DNA of 64,000 nucleotides from contig NZ_JAKCFA010000006.1 of NCBI RefSeq assembly GCF_024198215.1, positions 1 through 64,000 of the forward strand. The letters are read 5' to 3'. Source of the DNA: Myxococcus qinghaiensis (GTDB taxonomy: Bacteria > Myxococcota > Myxococcia > Myxococcales > Myxococcaceae). How positions within the stretch are numbered: the stretch's first letter is position 1; each line of letters opens with the position of its first letter. Both the position numbers and the translations under genes were made by a program. This document shows, in pieces, positions 61,914-64,000 of this stretch. The notes beneath the pieces are model-generated. The model was not told the origin of the DNA. It did not search any database and was given only the letters and a program-made list of their open reading frames with translations.

Positions 61914-64000
61914 ATGCCTTCCAGGCTCCAATGGGAAGTATTCGAAGACCATCTCCACGAGGCGGGCTTCCTGCTCACCCAGTGGGAGCGGGCGCTTCAC
62001 TCGCCCAGGTTCACCCTGGAGGAAGTGGCAGCAGGAATCGAGCGTCGCTTGCTCGCGCACCTCGACGCCCTCGCTCTGGGCGGACCCGAAGTCGCGAGGA
62101 GGCTGCTCTACCCCGCACTCGAACAGGAAGACACGGAGACGCTCACGGCCTCTGCCCTGGTGCTGTTGGCCACAGGCGCCGAGAGTGACAGGCACTGCGT
62201 CCTGGAGCACTTCGAACACGCGGAAAATGAAGAGCGGGCGTGCTTCCAACGGGCGCTCGAGCTGCGTCCCCTTCCATGCTGCGTTCCTCGCCTTCACGCC
62301 TTGCTCGAGTCGAGTGAACCGCACCTCCAGGCCGCCGCGATGGAGGTGCTCGTAGCCTGGCATGCCGAGCCCGGGCCGCTGTTGAAGTCACTCCTGGTCC
62401 ATGCCTCGTCCGAGGTGCGCTGCGCCGCCCTGAAAGCCGCGCGCTTCACGAAGGAGCCCGTTGAATCCAGGGCCGTGAATGTGGCCCTGGCTGGGGACAA
62501 TGAACTCCTGCGGGACAACGCCCTCATCACCGCGCTCGTTCTTGGCGTGGACGCGGCATGGGCACACTGTCGGAGGCTCTCCGTCCCCACCCAGGAGGGC
62601 GGTGCGTTTCCGCGACTCCTGTTGGGACTCGGAGGTGACGATGCGGATCTGCGCTTCCTGCTGGAGCGCGCCTCGTCCGTGGACATCGGCCCGTCGTGCT
62701 TGTGGGCACTGGGTTTCAGCGGTCGAATTGAAGCAGCCGAGCAATGCCTGGAGCTGCTCTCACACGAGGCGCTGGGGAGTCGGGCGGCGGAGTCCTTCTG
62801 CGCCATCACCGGACTCCGACTCGAGCAACACTTCCTGGCCCCCACTTCCGGACGGGAACTCGACGACAGCGAAGTCGAGGCGAGCAGTCCAGAAGACGAG
62901 CTCCCGTTCGCCGCCCCCGAGGCTGTCCGTCACTGGTGGGAGACACACCGCTCGCGATTCCAGAAGAACACCCGATACCTCCTGGGGAGGCCGCTGACTC
63001 CCGCCGGGCTCTTCGAATCCTATTCCTGGGTGCCCATGAGGCGATGTCATGTGCTCGCCCAGGAGATTCACTTGCGAAGCCGAGGCCGGCTTCAAATCCC
63101 CTCTCGGGCCTTCTCCGACAGCCAGCGCGCGGCGCTTCAGGATGCGCAAGCCTTCGACAAGAAGCTGAACCTGAATCGCCCACTCAAGGAGCTCAGCGAC
63201 ACCGCGCGCCCCGCGTTCGAGACGCCCACGCCGCGACGCATCCCGGAGTCCCACACGCCGAATCGACGGCTCAACGGGAAGCTCGGCATCACCGCGCTGG
63301 GAATGGTGTCGTCGATTGGGGATGGCGTCGTCGCCAGTTGCGCGGCCAGTCGAGCGGGCGTCGTCCGCATCAGCGCCCTGGAGGACGTCCAGCTCTGGGA
63401 CTCGGAGCACCATGAGCTCGAGCCCGCCAGAGGCCACTCCATCCCCTGGGTCACCGAGGGATTCTCCGGCCTCGCGCGCCTGACTGCGCTTGCCTCGCAA
63501 GCATTGCTCGACCTACTGCCGCGCACGGGGCTTCACGCGAAGTCACGCTGCGCGCTGTTTCTCGCGGCGCCCAGCGACTTCTATTGGCAACGGTTCGAGG
63601 AACGGGAGGAGCTTCCCTCACGCCACACCTTTCGCCGAGAACAACTCCAGCACGGGCTGCTTCAGAGAATCCTCGCGACCACCCCGCTTCCAGCGCCTCT
63701 TCAGGAACAGTCCCTTTTCTTCGGGGAGGCGGGATTCGTCCAAGGACTCCAACACGCCGCGCACCAGCTCGAGGCGGGAGCGGTGGACAGCTGCATCGTC
63801 GGAGGGGTCGACAGTCTGGTGGAAGCACGGCACGCCGAGGCACTCGACGCGCTCGGGCTGCTGAAGGGACCGGACAATCCGGTGGGCTTCCTTCCAGGAG
63901 AAGCCGCGGGCTTCATCCTCCTCGAACGAGCCGAGGCCGCTCTTCGTCGCGGAGCCAGGATTCTGGCCATCCTCGACTCTTCCCATGGGCATGCCGAACC
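61914..64000 (+). CDS. HEAT-like (TIGR02270-type) protein fused to ketosynthase-like domain, partial
   Basis: An uninterrupted frame of 695 codons running off the right edge. Residues about 1-430 are helical and HEAT-like, with repeated AALKAARFTKEPVESRA-type units and the TIGR02270-like end LNLNRPLKELSD. From about 458 a thiolase/ketosynthase-like fold begins: GKLGITALGMVSSIGDG, later SCIVGGVDSLVEARHAEAL, and VGFLPGEAAGFILLERAEAA with RRGARILA. At the position of the catalytic Cys the sequence reads FGEAGF, with Glu605, so condensing activity is not expected. Such HEAT and thiolase-like proteins accompany DUF4150 in type VI effector clusters, usually as separate genes in my memory. The stop lies outside the window. 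Confidence 0.82.
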   Translation, partial: MPSRLQWEVFEDHLHEAGFLLTQWERALHSPRFTLEEVAAGIERRLLAHLDALALGGPEVARRLLYPALEQEDTETLTASALVLLATGAESDRHCVLEHFEHAENEERACFQRALELRPLPCCVPRLHALLESSEPHLQAAAMEVLVAWHAEPGPLLKSLLVHASSEVRCAALKAARFTKEPVESRAVNVALAGDNELLRDNALITALVLGVDAAWAHCRRLSVPTQEGGAFPRLLLGLGGDDADLRFLLERASSVDIGPSCLWALGFSGRIEAAEQCLELLSHEALGSRAAESFCAITGLRLEQHFLAPTSGRELDDSEVEASSPEDELPFAAPEAVRHWWETHRSRFQKNTRYLLGRPLTPAGLFESYSWVPMRRCHVLAQEIHLRSRGRLQIPSRAFSDSQRAALQDAQAFDKKLNLNRPLKELSDTARPAFETPTPRRIPESHTPNRRLNGKLGITALGMVSSIGDGVVASCAASRAGVVRISALEDVQLWDSEHHELEPARGHSIPWVTEGFSGLARLTALASQALLDLLPRTGLHAKSRCALFLAAPSDFYWQRFEEREELPSRHTFRREQLQHGLLQRILATTPLPAPLQEQSLFFGEAGFVQGLQHAAHQLEAGAVDSCIVGGVDSLVEARHAEALDALGLLKGPDNPVGFLPGEAAGFILLERAEAALRRGARILAILDSSHGHAE

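Overview
This 64 kb, very GC-rich window looks like chromosomal DNA of a myxobacterium, most likely family Myxococcaceae (Myxococcus/Corallococcus/Pyxidicoccus group). The signs are a 164-codon CdnL gene that reads like the Myxococcus protein, a metalloprotease ending in a MYXO-CTERM sorting tail, many FHA/TPR/PilZ/GGDEF proteins, ORF-dense high-GC third positions, and many GTG starts. I saw no tRNA, rRNA or CRISPR. The only mobile DNA I can support is the first codons of a probable transposase at the left edge.

Layout. 1-0.9 kb: transposase 5' end, a gene-poor stretch and a DUF6959 protein. 0.85-9 kb (minus): a haem operon (CcsA/HemX-like, hemA, hemC, hemD), then a MYXO-CTERM metalloprotease whose stop overlaps the GTG start of a GspE/PilB-type ATPase. 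9-10.3 kb (plus): thioredoxin and a small AT-hook/zinc-finger protein. 10.3-15.7 kb (minus): the cell-elongation operon mreC-mreD-mrdA-rodA (no mreB in view), followed by a PilZ protein. 15.9-20.2 kb: PpiD-like isomerase, GAF-GGDEF cyclase, Maf, YggS and a zinc ribbon. 20.6-24 kb: a DUF3108-DUF4091-DUF3108 exported set. 24.1-28.2 kb: a porin, an imelysin lipoprotein and a di-haem lipoprotein, probably an iron or metal operon. 28.2-30.5 kb: a LysR regulator divergent from an NmrA-like reductase, and a small protein. 30.6-30.8 kb: a 97-bp tandem duplication.

30.9-40.5 kb (minus): a Pro/Ala-tailed exported protein, DUF507, uvrC, uvrB, an M28 peptidase and cysS. 40.6-43 kb: an FHA-TM-TPR protein and a small membrane protein. 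43-46.5 kb: cdnL divergent from comEC. 46.5-52.6 kb: a CBM9-like lipoprotein, DUF4337, DUF2071, a double-FHA protein, a PH-like membrane protein and a TPR protein. 52.7-61 kb (minus): purA and an addB-addA-type helicase/nuclease pair. 61.4 kb to the end (plus): a DUF4150 PAAR-like protein followed by one long open frame joining a HEAT-like (TIGR02270-type) region to a ketosynthase-like domain that lacks the catalytic cysteine. This looks like the start of a type VI secretion effector-loading module that continues beyond the window.

Most of the window is housekeeping. The most interesting parts are the right-end PAAR/HEAT/pseudo-ketosynthase fusion, the AddA-type subunit whose nuclease motif has lost its acidic residue, the MYXO-CTERM protease coupled to a secretion ATPase, and several non-coding structures (a hairpin abutting the uvrB start codon, the 97-bp repeat, and a possible operator upstream of the imelysin operon).
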